Assembly: GCF_010093205.1 (NCBI RefSeq)
Contig: NZ_PDWN01000003.1
Coordinates: forward strand, 62,001 to 126,000
Origin: Pseudoxanthomonas daejeonensis
Lineage (GTDB): Bacteria > Pseudomonadota > Gammaproteobacteria > Xanthomonadales > Xanthomonadaceae
Direction of reading: 5' to 3'
Length of the DNA stretch: 64,000 nucleotides
A program made the position numbers and the translations under genes. The notes beneath the pieces are model-generated. The model worked only from the letters and a program-made list of their open reading frames with translations. It did no database searches and had not been told where the DNA came from. Of this stretch, positions 1 through 8,146 are shown in pieces; within the stretch, counting starts at the first letter, position 1, and every line of letters begins with the position of its first letter.

Positions 1-87
1 ACGGCTGGCCGGCGAGGGCGAGGGCGGACGTCTGTCGCCCTGAGCAGGTTTTCGCTAGGCTTTGGCATCGGAATCAGGGGGCGTGCG

Positions 88-1011
88 TTGTCCAGAGCTC
101 GGAAGTGGATCCAGGCGGCGTGCTGTGCTGCCGTCGTGGCCATGGGCTTTCCGGCCCACGCTTCCGAGGACGCCCATGTCCTGGTGCTCGGCCGCATCAG
201 CGACGACCCCAATGCCCATTACGCCCAGCTCAAGCCGCTGCTGGACTACGTCGTGCCGCGGATGCGCGACGTGGGCATCACCGAAGGGCGCGTGCTGATG
301 GCACGCGACGCCCAGCAGATGGCCAGTTACCTGCGCCGCAACCGGGTCGACTGGGTCACCGAAACGGCCAGTACCGCCGTGCAGTTGCAGCAGCGCGTGG
401 CGGCCCGGCCGCTGCTGCTGACCGAGCGCAACGGCGTCAGCAGCTACCGCACGGTGTTCTTCGTGCGGAAGGACCGCCCGATCAGCAGCCTGCGCGACCT
501 GCGCGGCCATACCCTGGCCTTGCAGAGCACCGCCTCGACCAGCGCCTACATGGTGCCGATGACCGAACTGCTGGACGCCCATCTCTCGCCGGAAATCCTG
601 CTGGCGCCTTCGGACGTGCCATCGGAGGACCGGGTCGGGTATGTCTTTGCGCGATCGGAACTCAATATCGCCTCCTGGGTGCACAAGGGCATGGTCGACG
701 CCGGTGCGCTGAGCAGCGTGGACTGGGACGATCCCCAGCGCGTGCCGGACGCATTCCGCTCCGATTTCCGCGTCATCCACCAGAGCCATTCCTATCCGCG
801 CGCGCTGGAGCTGGTGCGCGCGGGCATGGAGCCGCGGGTCGAGGCGAGGCTGCGCGAGGTCCTGTTGCAGGCCGCGGACGACCCGGCCGCACGCGATGCA
901 CTCAAGCTGTTCTTCAACACCTCGCGCTTCCTGGCCCTGGACCGGGACTCGGAGCGGGCGCTGGAAGTGCTGAAGAAGGGCGTGCAGCGCGTACGCGCGG
1001 AGGTCGAATGA
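88..1011 (+). CDS. PhnD-like periplasmic substrate-binding protein
   Basis: This 307-residue protein resembles the binding proteins of phosphate/phosphite/phosphonate ABC transporters (PhnD type). Residues 1-25 form a signal peptide ending in AHA, so the product is probably periplasmic. The body has the features of a two-lobed binding protein: a 'DRPISSLRDLRG' segment followed by a Ser/Thr-rich 'STASTSAYM' ligand-loop region. The start is a TTG at 88, chosen because a purine-rich AGGGGG lies just upstream and the signal peptide begins there. No ABC permease or ATPase is near. Its last bases overlap the start of a GGDEF-EAL gene (ATGA), so the likely job is to present a ligand to that membrane sensor rather than to drive import. 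The family call is reasonably firm; the ligand is unknown. Confidence 0.75.
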   Translation: MSRARKWIQAACCAAVVAMGFPAHASEDAHVLVLGRISDDPNAHYAQLKPLLDYVVPRMRDVGITEGRVLMARDAQQMASYLRRNRVDWVTETASTAVQLQQRVAARPLLLTERNGVSSYRTVFFVRKDRPISSLRDLRGHTLALQSTASTSAYMVPMTELLDAHLSPEILLAPSDVPSEDRVGYVFARSELNIASWVHKGMVDAGALSSVDWDDPQRVPDAFRSDFRVIHQSHSYPRALELVRAGMEPRVEARLREVLLQAADDPAARDALKLFFNTSRFLALDRDSERALEVLKKGVQRVRAEVE

Positions 1012-3137
1012 AGCCCAGGTTCGGCCTGCAGGCGCGTTTCCTGGTGGCGATCACGCTCATGCTGGGCGTGGTGGTGCTGGTATTGGTGCTGCTGATGCAG
1101 CGCCAGCAGCAGATGCGCCAGGAGACCGAATCGATCAGTCGCGAAGCGGTCCACCGGCTGGTCGACACCTACCTGCGCGACCATGCCGCGTCGCTGGCAC
1201 GCCGGGTCGCCGAGCGTCTCGCCAACCCCATGTACTACCGCGACCTGGATGCCATCGGCACCGTGGTGCGCGACAACTCGCGCGACAGCCTCGTCGACTA
1301 CATCCGGGTGTACGACCTCGAGGGCCGGCTGGTGCACGACGGCTCGGTGGAGATCGCCGATTTCGGCAAGCGGATGGACGATCCGCTCGCCGCCCAGGCC
1401 ATCGCCGCGGACGGCCTGCACGTGCAGGTCTCGCCGACGGTGGTGGACGCGTCGACGCCCGTCATGGTCGGCAGCGAACGGGTGGGCGGTGTCCGCGTGG
1501 GCCTGGACCTGCAGGTGGCCGGACGCTACGAGCAGAGGAACCTGTCCGAGCTGGGCGCGCTGATGGACGACCTCGCCAAGCGCCACCTGGGCTGGCTTGC
1601 GTTGCCGCTCGGCCTGCTGGCGCTGGTTTCGATCCTCGCCGCCTGGCACGTGCAGCGCACCCTGGTCCGGCCGATCCGCTGGCTGGCGGCATCCGCGCGG
1701 CGGATCGAATCGGGCGATTACACGGTCGAGCGCCTGCACAGCGCGCGCACCGATGAGATGGGCGACCTGGTCCGCACCTTCGGCCGGATGAGCGAGGCCG
1801 TAGCCCGGCATGACCGCGAAGTGCGGCGCATGGCCTATACCGACGCGCTGACCGGCCTGACCAACCGCCTGGCCTTCCGCGAGAGCCTGGACCACCGCTT
1901 GATGCTGCTGCGCGGCGCCGGCCGCCAGCTGGCCCTGCTGTTCGCCGACATCGACGACTTCAAGCGGGTCAACGACACCCTGGGCCATGAAGCCGGCGAC
2001 GAGGCGCTGCTGCAGTTCGCCAACCGCATCCGCGAAGCCGTGGACAAGTACGGCGGAGACGACGCGCTGCTGGCGCGTTTCGGCGGCGACGAATTCGTGA
2101 TCCTGATCCAGGAAGGCGACGTGCGCGCCGCCGCCACGCGCCTGGCCGAAGTGCTGGTGGCCGAATTGCGCCGGCCGCTGGACATCCAGGACCGGCAGGT
2201 GTTCCTCGGCACGTCGATCGGCATCACCCTGTTCCCCGAGGACGCCTCCAGCGCCAGCGCGCTGATGAAGAACGGCGACATCGCCATGTACCAGGCCAAG
2301 GTCGCGGGCAAGAACGGCCATCGCTTCTACAGCCGTGCCATGGACCACGCGGTCGAGCGCCGCGTGCACATGGAGCAGGAGCTGCGCGGTGCGTGGGAGC
2401 GCGGCGAGTTGAGCGTGGTCTACCAGCCGGTCTGCCGGACCAGCGACGGCCGCGTGGTCGGCGCGGAGGCCTTGCTGCGCTGGCAGCACCCGATGCTGGG
2501 CATGATCGCGCCGTCGGTGTTCATCGATGTCGCCGAGCAGAGCGGCCTGATCGAGGGCATCGGTCCGCGCGTGCTGCGCACCGCATGCACCGAGGCGATG
2601 CGCTGGGCCGGCATGGGCGACGGCAACGACCGCCTGTTCGTGTCGGTGAACGTGTCGCCACGGCAGTTGCGCAAGGGCGACCTGCCGGACATCGTCGCCG
2701 AGTGCCTGCGCGAGACCGGGTTGCCGGCGTCCTCGCTGCACCTCGAGCTGACCGAGACCGCGGTGATCAGCGACGAGCTGCAGGCCGCGGCGATGCTCGC
2801 GCGCCTGCACAGCACCGGGGTCAAGGTCTGGCTGGACGACTTCGGCACCGGCTTCTCGGGGCTGAGCCACCTGCGCCGCGTGCCGGTGGACGGGGTCAAG
2901 ATCGACCGCAGCTTCGTGGCCGACCTGCAGCGCGACCCGGACGACCTCGCCCTGACCACGGCGATCATCGCCATGGCCCATTCGCTCGGGATCACGGTCG
3001 TGGCCGAGGGCGTGGAAAAGGAAGCGCAGTACAACCTGCTGTGCGAACGCGGCTGCGACCTGGTCCAGGGGTACTGGCTGAGCCATCCGATCAGCGCGAC
3101 CGAATTCGCCCACCTGCTGGCGCGCCGCGGCCGCTGA
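1008..3137 (+). CDS. Membrane GGDEF-EAL cyclic-di-GMP enzyme with HAMP
   Basis: A 709-residue inner-membrane protein that may make and/or degrade cyclic di-GMP. Layout: membrane segment about 10-30, periplasmic sensor region about 31-193, second membrane segment about 194-215, HAMP about 216-270, GGDEF domain about 280-440 and EAL domain about 455-705. The GGDEF signature is intact at 359-363, so cyclase activity is possible. The EAL motif is intact at 487-489, and the DDFGTGFS loop and the QGYW segment are present, so phosphodiesterase activity is possible. No RxxD inhibitory site is visible before GGDEF. The ATG overlaps the stop of the binding-protein gene (ATGA), which implies translational coupling and a shared sensing pathway. 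Which activity dominates cannot be told from sequence. Confidence 0.9.
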   Translation: MKPRFGLQARFLVAITLMLGVVVLVLVLLMQRQQQMRQETESISREAVHRLVDTYLRDHAASLARRVAERLANPMYYRDLDAIGTVVRDNSRDSLVDYIRVYDLEGRLVHDGSVEIADFGKRMDDPLAAQAIAADGLHVQVSPTVVDASTPVMVGSERVGGVRVGLDLQVAGRYEQRNLSELGALMDDLAKRHLGWLALPLGLLALVSILAAWHVQRTLVRPIRWLAASARRIESGDYTVERLHSARTDEMGDLVRTFGRMSEAVARHDREVRRMAYTDALTGLTNRLAFRESLDHRLMLLRGAGRQLALLFADIDDFKRVNDTLGHEAGDEALLQFANRIREAVDKYGGDDALLARFGGDEFVILIQEGDVRAAATRLAEVLVAELRRPLDIQDRQVFLGTSIGITLFPEDASSASALMKNGDIAMYQAKVAGKNGHRFYSRAMDHAVERRVHMEQELRGAWERGELSVVYQPVCRTSDGRVVGAEALLRWQHPMLGMIAPSVFIDVAEQSGLIEGIGPRVLRTACTEAMRWAGMGDGNDRLFVSVNVSPRQLRKGDLPDIVAECLRETGLPASSLHLELTETAVISDELQAAAMLARLHSTGVKVWLDDFGTGFSGLSHLRRVPVDGVKIDRSFVADLQRDPDDLALTTAIIAMAHSLGITVVAEGVEKEAQYNLLCERGCDLVQGYWLSHPISATEFAHLLARRGR

Positions 3138-3144
3138 GCGGACG

Positions 3145-3810
3145 CTAGAACAGCTGTTCCAGCCAGCGGCCGAGCACGACGACCAGCCGCTCCGACAACA
3201 GGCCCATCGACAGCAGCGAGGCGGTGGACACCAGCCACAGCGCGAGCAGCAGCGCGCCGTCGCGTTCCATCAGCGCCAGTGCAAACAGCAGCAGCGTGCC
3301 GGCGAACAGGTAGTTGGTCATCGGCACCGGCAGCGCCAGCAGCAGGCCCAGCGCCACCAGCAACAGGCCGGTGAAGGCGTTCGCCGCGCGGTTGCCGGTG
3401 AGTACCTGCAGGCGCGGCCGGACCAGATGTTCGAGCCGGGCCATCCAGGGCGTGATCCGGTTGCAGAATCGCGCCATCGTGCGGCGTCGCGGGCCGCGAC
3501 GGCCGATGAAGCCGGGGACCCACGGCCGGCGCAGGCCGACCAGCAGCTGCAGGCCGATCAGCATCACCAGCGGGCCGCTGACAACACCGCCCGCGCCGGG
3601 AATCGGGATGAATCCCGGCAGGATCGACACGAACAGGAACATGCCGAAGGCGGTGCGGCCCAGTCCCTGCAGCAGCCCGTCGAGGGTCAGGACCTGGTCG
3701 GGGTCGCCATGGGTGAATGATTGCAGCAGCCGGGCGATGCCATTGCCCGATGGCCCGGACGGCGTCGAGCCGGAGGGTGGCCCTCCCGCCGGGTCAGTCG
3801 GCGAGTTCAT
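3145..3810 (-). CDS. ExoD-family exopolysaccharide-synthesis membrane protein
   Basis: A 221-residue membrane protein resembling the ExoD family, named for a rhizobial exopolysaccharide-synthesis gene of unclear biochemical role. Several hydrophobic segments are visible. They include a glycine/proline-rich FVSILPGFIPIPGAG stretch typical of the family, a middle pair around ANAFTGLLLVALGLLLALP, and C-terminal helices. The ATG at 3810 was chosen over longer in-frame starts because it places the start inside the end of the upstream CorC-like gene (17-bp overlap), as expected for a two-gene operon, and because upstream codons do not look like family sequence. The 3' end converges on the GGDEF-EAL gene with only 7 bp between stops and no obvious terminator. 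Family call moderate; molecular function unknown. Confidence 0.75.
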   Translation of the reverse strand: MNSPTDPAGGPPSGSTPSGPSGNGIARLLQSFTHGDPDQVLTLDGLLQGLGRTAFGMFLFVSILPGFIPIPGAGGVVSGPLVMLIGLQLLVGLRRPWVPGFIGRRGPRRRTMARFCNRITPWMARLEHLVRPRLQVLTGNRAANAFTGLLLVALGLLLALPVPMTNYLFAGTLLLFALALMERDGALLLALWLVSTASLLSMGLLSERLVVVLGRWLEQLF

Positions 3811-5113
3811 CGCCGTGGTGTTGCGGCAGGCGGCGCAGCAGCAGCTTGTCCACGCGCGCGCCGTCCAGGTCGACCACCTCGATCCGCCAGCCGGCCCAGT
3901 CGAAGTGCTCGCCGACATGCGGAATCCGGCCGAAGTGCGCGATGCACATGCCTGCCAGGGTGTGGTAGTCGCCTTCTTCGGCGTCCGGCAGCGCCGCGCC
4001 GTCCATCAGTTCACGCAGGTCCTCGGTCGGCAGGGTGCCGCCGACCAGCAGCGAGCCGTCGTCGCGCGTCACCACCAGCGCGTCCTCGTCGGTGTTCTCG
4101 GTGGCCTGCAGCCGGCCGACGATCGCGCCCATCAGGTCGCTGATCGTGACCAGGCCCTGGATCTCGCCGTACTCGTCCACCACCAGCGCCACCGACTGCT
4201 GTTCCTCGCGGAAGATCTCCAGCAGCTTCATCGCATGGGTGGATTCGGACACGAACAACGGTGCGCGCAGGTTGCGGAACATGCCGTCGTCCGGCAGCGC
4301 GCCCGGCGCGTGGAGGAGCAGCGACTTGACCTCGAGGATGCCGGCCACGTCCTGGTCGTTGTCGCGATAGACCGGATAGCGCGAGAACTGGTGCTCGCGC
4401 ATGGTTTCCAGGTTCTCCTCCGCCGGGACCCGGGTATCGAGCCAGGCGATACGGTTCCGCGGCGTCATCAGGCTGGCTGCGGTGCGGTCGCCCAGGCGGA
4501 TGACCCGGTTGACCATGTCGCGTTCGTGCGCATCGATCACCCCCTGCTCGTGGCTCTCGGCCACCAGCATGCGGATCTCCTCTTCGCTGATCGTGCTGGC
4601 CTGGTCCTTGCCCAGGCCGATCAGGCGCAGGACCAGTCGCGTGGTGTGCGAAAGCAGCCACACGAACGGGAATGCGATCCTCGCCAGCCATCCCATGGGC
4701 ATGGCGACGAAGCTGGCGATCTGCTCGGGCGCGGTGATCGCCACGCGCTTGGGCACCAGCTCGCCGAAGATGAGGGTGAGGAAGGTGATCAGGCCGACCG
4801 CGATGAACTTGCCGATGGTCTCGGCATACGGGTCCAGAGCGGGAAGGACGCGCTCGATCCAGCCGGCGATGGCCAGGCCGATGGCCTCGCCGCCGAACAG
4901 GCCGGTAAGCACGCCGATCAGGGTGATCCCGATCTGTACCGTGGACAGGAAGCTCTCGGGTTTCTCGGACAGCGCCAGCGCCTTGGCCGCGCGCTTGCTG
5001 GACTGGGCCAGCTGCTTGAGCCGGCTCTTGCGCGAGGTCATCACCGACATCTCCGACATCGCGAAGAAGCCGTTGAGCAGGACCAGGGCAAGCACGACCA
5101 GGAGTTCAGCCAT
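3794..5113 (-). CDS. CNNM/CorC-HlyC family membrane protein with CBS pair
   Basis: A 439-residue inner-membrane protein of the CNNM/CorC/HlyC group, whose studied members are linked to magnesium and cobalt efflux or resistance. The N-terminal DUF21 (CNNM) domain has about four hydrophobic segments in residues 1-190, including FFAMSEMSVMTSRKSRL and a LIFGELVPKRVA helix. A CBS-domain pair follows at about 205-335, then a C-terminal CorC_HlyC transporter-associated domain at about 350-430. The ATG at 5113 starts directly with the first membrane helix; longer in-frame extensions read as non-family sequence. It overlaps the downstream ExoD-family gene, so the two are probably co-transcribed. Older annotation as a hemolysin should be treated with caution. 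Confidence 0.9.
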   Translation of the reverse strand: MAELLVVLALVLLNGFFAMSEMSVMTSRKSRLKQLAQSSKRAAKALALSEKPESFLSTVQIGITLIGVLTGLFGGEAIGLAIAGWIERVLPALDPYAETIGKFIAVGLITFLTLIFGELVPKRVAITAPEQIASFVAMPMGWLARIAFPFVWLLSHTTRLVLRLIGLGKDQASTISEEEIRMLVAESHEQGVIDAHERDMVNRVIRLGDRTAASLMTPRNRIAWLDTRVPAEENLETMREHQFSRYPVYRDNDQDVAGILEVKSLLLHAPGALPDDGMFRNLRAPLFVSESTHAMKLLEIFREEQQSVALVVDEYGEIQGLVTISDLMGAIVGRLQATENTDEDALVVTRDDGSLLVGGTLPTEDLRELMDGAALPDAEEGDYHTLAGMCIAHFGRIPHVGEHFDWAGWRIEVVDLDGARVDKLLLRRLPQHHGDELAD

Positions 5114-5358
5114 GGGGAGGCACCCCGCGGCATGGCGATGGAACCAGGAGGCCGGTGGGCGCGGGACGCAAGCGGCTGCGGAGCGGGGAGGGAGGGTCGT
5201 CGTCCATAGGATGTGCCGTAGGCACGGGCGCATCTTAGCAGAGCCTCCCCGTGCGGGCCGCGTCACGGCCCCCAAGGGCCGGGTTCCCGGCCGGCTGTGC
5301 AGGCTGTCATAATTCCGCGGCATTTGGCCGCCCCTCCCGAGGCGGCGGACCTCCAATC

Positions 5359-5985
5359 ATGTTCTCCCTGCAGACGATCTTCGGCTCCGGCAAGCAATTC
5401 TTCCTGCTCCTGGACGAAGCGGCCGAGGCTGCGCACGACAGCACCAAGGCCCTCTACCAGATGATGAAGGCCGCCGACCGGCAGCCGGCGCTGGATGCGT
5501 TCAAGCTGGCCCGCCAGCGCGAACGCACCGCATCGGAGAAGATCGGCAAGGCGCTGGTGGACAGTTTCATCACCCCGCTGGAGCGCGAGGACATCGAGGC
5601 GCTGGGTTCGGCGCTGTACAAGATCCCCAAGCAGGTCGAGAAGTTCGCCGACCGCTACTCGCTGGCGACCCAGCACCTGGCGCATATCGACTTCGCCCCG
5701 CGCGCCGCCATGCTCGAGCAGGCCGCCGGCGTGGTCGTGGACATGGTCCGCGAACTGCGCCACATGAACCTGGACCGGATGACCGCGCTCAACGAGAAGC
5801 TGCGCGCGATCGAGAACGAAGCGGACCGCCTGATGCTCGAGCTGTACCGCGACATCTATTCCGGCCGCCTGGACCACCTGCAGATGTTCCTGCTCAAGGA
5901 GTTCTTCGAGATCCTGGAAAAGGCGATCGACCGGTGCCGCGAGGCCGGGGTGGTCGCCTACCAGATCGTGCTCAAGAACAGCTGA
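5359..5985 (+). CDS. DUF47 PhoU-like phosphate transport accessory protein
   Basis: A 208-residue, almost entirely helical, soluble protein of the DUF47/TIGR00153 family, which is distantly related to PhoU. Family members usually sit next to low-affinity PiT phosphate transporters and are thought to modulate them. The sequence begins MFSLQTIFGSG, the usual family start, and contains acidic/basic heptad-like stretches such as NEKLRAIENEADRLM. The ATG at 5359 matches the family N-terminus. The PiT gene starts 12 bp after the stop, so the pair forms an operon. A CATAAT -10-like box lies at 5308-5313, but no good -35 box accompanies it. Family call is firm; regulatory detail is inferred from context. 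Confidence 0.9.
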   Translation: MFSLQTIFGSGKQFFLLLDEAAEAAHDSTKALYQMMKAADRQPALDAFKLARQRERTASEKIGKALVDSFITPLEREDIEALGSALYKIPKQVEKFADRYSLATQHLAHIDFAPRAAMLEQAAGVVVDMVRELRHMNLDRMTALNEKLRAIENEADRLMLELYRDIYSGRLDHLQMFLLKEFFEILEKAIDRCREAGVVAYQIVLKNS

Positions 5986-5997
5986 CGGACCGCCACG

Positions 5998-7119
5998 ATG
6001 CTGACCCTCGTGCTGGTGGTGATCTTTGCCGCGCTCGTCTTCGAGTTCATCAACGGTTTCCACGACACCGCCAATTCCATCGCCACCGTGGTGGCGACCA
6101 AGGTGCTTTCCCCGGGCGCGGCGGTGTCGCTCGCGGCGGTGATGAACCTGGTCGGCGCGCTGACGGGGACCGCGGTGGCGGCGACGATCGCCACCGGCAT
6201 CATCAACACCGAAGTCGTCGAAGCCTCCTCGCAGGTGATCCTGTGCGCGCTGCTGGGCGGCATCACCTGGAACCTGATCACCTGGTGGTTCGGCCTGCCG
6301 TCCTCCTCCTCGCACGCATTGATCGGCGGCCTGTGCGGCGCCGCGCTGGCGGCCGCGCACAACGACTGGGGCGCGTTGATCTGGTCCGAGCCGGTCGGCA
6401 ACTGGGCCAAGAACAAGGGCCTGCTGTGGAAGGTGTTCCTGCCGATGATCACCTCGCCGGTGGCCGGCTTCCTGCTCGGCGTGACGATGATGGTGCTGCT
6501 GTGGGCGATCATCGCCGGCATGGCCCGCGCCGGCGGCGTGCTGCGGCGGCTGGCCCGGCCGCGCTGGGTCAATGCGTTCTTCGGCAAGGCGCAGATCCTG
6601 TCGGCCGGCTACATGGGCTTCGCCCACGGCCACAACGATGCGCAGAAGACCATGGGCATCATCGCCCTGACCCTGATGGGCGCAGAGGCGGCCGGTACCC
6701 TCGACAACCTGCCGGGGTGGCTCGCGTTCCTGCACCCAAGTGCCGGCGGCGACAAGGAAATCGCGCTGTGGATCGTGATCACCTGCGCCATCGTCATGGC
6801 ACTCGGCACGGCGTCCGGCGGCTGGCGGATCATCAAGACGCTCGGCCACAAGATGGTCAAGCTGCACCCGATCCATGGCTTCGCCGCCGAGACCAGCTCG
6901 GCCACGGTGCTGACCGTGGCCGCGCACTTCGGCATGCCGGTGTCGACCACGCACAGCATCTCCACCGCGATCATGGGCGTGGGTTTCGCCAAGAATCCGC
7001 GCGCGCTCAAGCTGGGCGTCGTCGAGCGGATCATCTGGGCCTGGATCCTGACCATCCCGGCCGCGGCCGGCGTGGCCTACCTGATCTTCAGGGCCATCGA
7101 AGCGGCCGGCTTGACCTGA
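5998..7119 (+). CDS. pit: PiT-family inorganic phosphate transporter
   Basis: A 373-residue polytopic inner-membrane protein of the PiT family, which imports phosphate (as a metal-phosphate complex) coupled to protons or sodium. Two copies of the family signature are visible. The N-terminal one is NGFHDTANSIATVV; the internal one is GFAHGHNDAQKTMG, followed by ETSSATVL and VSTTHSISTAIMGVGF. About ten hydrophobic segments can be counted. Length is normal for the short bacterial PiT group. It follows the DUF47 gene by 12 bp, the usual pairing. Two strong palindromes follow the stop and separate it from a convergent gene. Confidence 0.93.
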   Translation: MLTLVLVVIFAALVFEFINGFHDTANSIATVVATKVLSPGAAVSLAAVMNLVGALTGTAVAATIATGIINTEVVEASSQVILCALLGGITWNLITWWFGLPSSSSHALIGGLCGAALAAAHNDWGALIWSEPVGNWAKNKGLLWKVFLPMITSPVAGFLLGVTMMVLLWAIIAGMARAGGVLRRLARPRWVNAFFGKAQILSAGYMGFAHGHNDAQKTMGIIALTLMGAEAAGTLDNLPGWLAFLHPSAGGDKEIALWIVITCAIVMALGTASGGWRIIKTLGHKMVKLHPIHGFAAETSSATVLTVAAHFGMPVSTTHSISTAIMGVGFAKNPRALKLGVVERIIWAWILTIPAAAGVAYLIFRAIEAAGLT

Positions 7120-7129
7120 TGGCCGCGGC

Positions 7130-7202
7130 GTAGAGCGGGCGAGGCCCGCTCTACGCTGAGTTCGCGTTACCCGTGGGAGCAGCGGGGCGGGCCCCGCTCC
7201 AC
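7130..7202. repeat. Pair of GTAG/REP-like palindromes between convergent genes
   Basis: Two inverted repeats lie back to back. The first, 7130-7154, has arms GTAGAGCGGGC and its reverse complement with a 3-base loop. The second, 7173-7202, has an 8-bp core AGCGGGGC/GCCCCGCT with a bulge and outer GTGG/CCAC arms. The GTAG terminus resembles the GTAG-type repetitive extragenic palindromes described in Stenotrophomonas and relatives. Placed between two convergent genes, they could act as a bidirectional transcription end or as an mRNA 3' stabiliser. The repeat-family assignment is inference. Confidence 0.6.
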
Positions 7203-7224
7203 AGGGCCATCGCTTGCGGGCCGG

Positions 7225-7638
7225 CTAGAGCAGGTCGCCTTCGGCCGACAGTGCGCGTTCCATGCGGTCGCCAAGGCCACCAATCTCGAAGACCAGGCGC
7301 TCGACCTCCGCCGGGGTGAGGCCGTCGTACGGGCGGTTCTCGCACAGCTGCAGGTAGGGCACGCCATCGAGTTCGCCGATGGCCAGGTAGCCGACGCTGC
7401 TCTGCCAGTTGAATACCAGCGCGCGCCGGGCATCGATCCCGGTGGTCGGTGCGATCACCGTGCTGACCCTCAGCAGGGGGCGCTGCTCGTCGTCCCCGTC
7501 CAGTTCGGACAGGAAAATCGACTGGTGCCGGCTGCCGCCCTCCAGCGAGAGCTCGACGCAGGCGACGTATGGATCCTGCATGGTCAGCCGGAAGCCGGCG
7601 GTCAGCAGGTGGCTGCGGATCTGTTCGAAATTGCGCAT
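7225..7638 (-). CDS. Hypothetical protein, possibly YbjN/secretion-chaperone-like fold
   Basis: A 137-residue soluble protein with no signal peptide or membrane segment. I do not recognise a named family with confidence. The general character (acidic, a short N-terminal helix MRNFEQIRSHLL, alternating hydrophobic strands, and a C-terminal amphipathic helix rich in Glu/Arg) recalls small YbjN-like or secretion-chaperone-like proteins, but this is a fold-level guess. The ATG at 7638 is supported by an AGGA stretch just upstream on the minus strand. It is divergent from the alkyltransferase-like gene with only 39 bp between starts, so promoter elements must be shared or overlap. Confidence 0.6.
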   Translation of the reverse strand: MRNFEQIRSHLLTAGFRLTMQDPYVACVELSLEGGSRHQSIFLSELDGDDEQRPLLRVSTVIAPTTGIDARRALVFNWQSSVGYLAIGELDGVPYLQLCENRPYDGLTPAEVERLVFEIGGLGDRMERALSAEGDLL

Positions 7639-7677
7639 GTCCGTCCTTGTGATCCCCCACGGGTATGCTAGCGGCTG

Positions 7678-8025
7678 ATGGCTGCCGCGTCTTCCAGCGA
7701 GGAATCCACACGTCGCATCCTCGCGGCGGTACGTGCGATTCCTGCAGGAAGCGTCGCCGGCTACGGCGAGGTGGCGCGGCGTGCCGGCCTGCCGGGACGC
7801 GCCCGGCTGGCTGCGCGGGTGCTGGCCGGCAACGAGGATCCCGCGCTGCCCTGGCACCGCGTGCTGCGCGCGGACGGGCGCATCGCGTTCCCCGAGGGCT
7901 CCAGCGGCTACCGCGAGCAGTGCCGGCGGCTGCGCGCCGAGGGCGTGCGCGTGGAGGCTGGCCGGGTACGACGGGCGAAAGGCCCGCGCGACCTGGACGA
8001 GGCGGTCTGGGGGCCGGAGCAATAG
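7678..8025 (+). CDS. Alkyltransferase-like (ATL) DNA-damage protein
   Basis: A 115-residue protein with the DNA-binding domain of O6-alkylguanine-DNA alkyltransferases. The active-site motif reads PWHRV at 58-62 in place of PCHRV, so the acceptor cysteine is tryptophan. This is the hallmark of ATL proteins (such as YbaZ and Atl1), which bind O6-alkylguanine and recruit nucleotide excision repair instead of removing the lesion. The Tyr of the YGEVA helix (Y29), used for base flipping in the family, is present. The gene is short, as expected for ATLs. Start is the ATG at 7678; the ribosome site is weak. Confidence 0.85.
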   Translation: MAAASSSEESTRRILAAVRAIPAGSVAGYGEVARRAGLPGRARLAARVLAGNEDPALPWHRVLRADGRIAFPEGSSGYREQCRRLRAEGVRVEAGRVRRAKGPRDLDEAVWGPEQ

Positions 8026-8146
8026 ACCTGGTGCGGGCCGCGGAATGGATCGATCGATCTTCCGCGTCGCGCTGCAGGGCTCCCTGCGGCTGCAGGATGA
8101 GCGGGGGCGGCTATGATGGCCGGCCATTCCCATCGAGCCGCGACGC

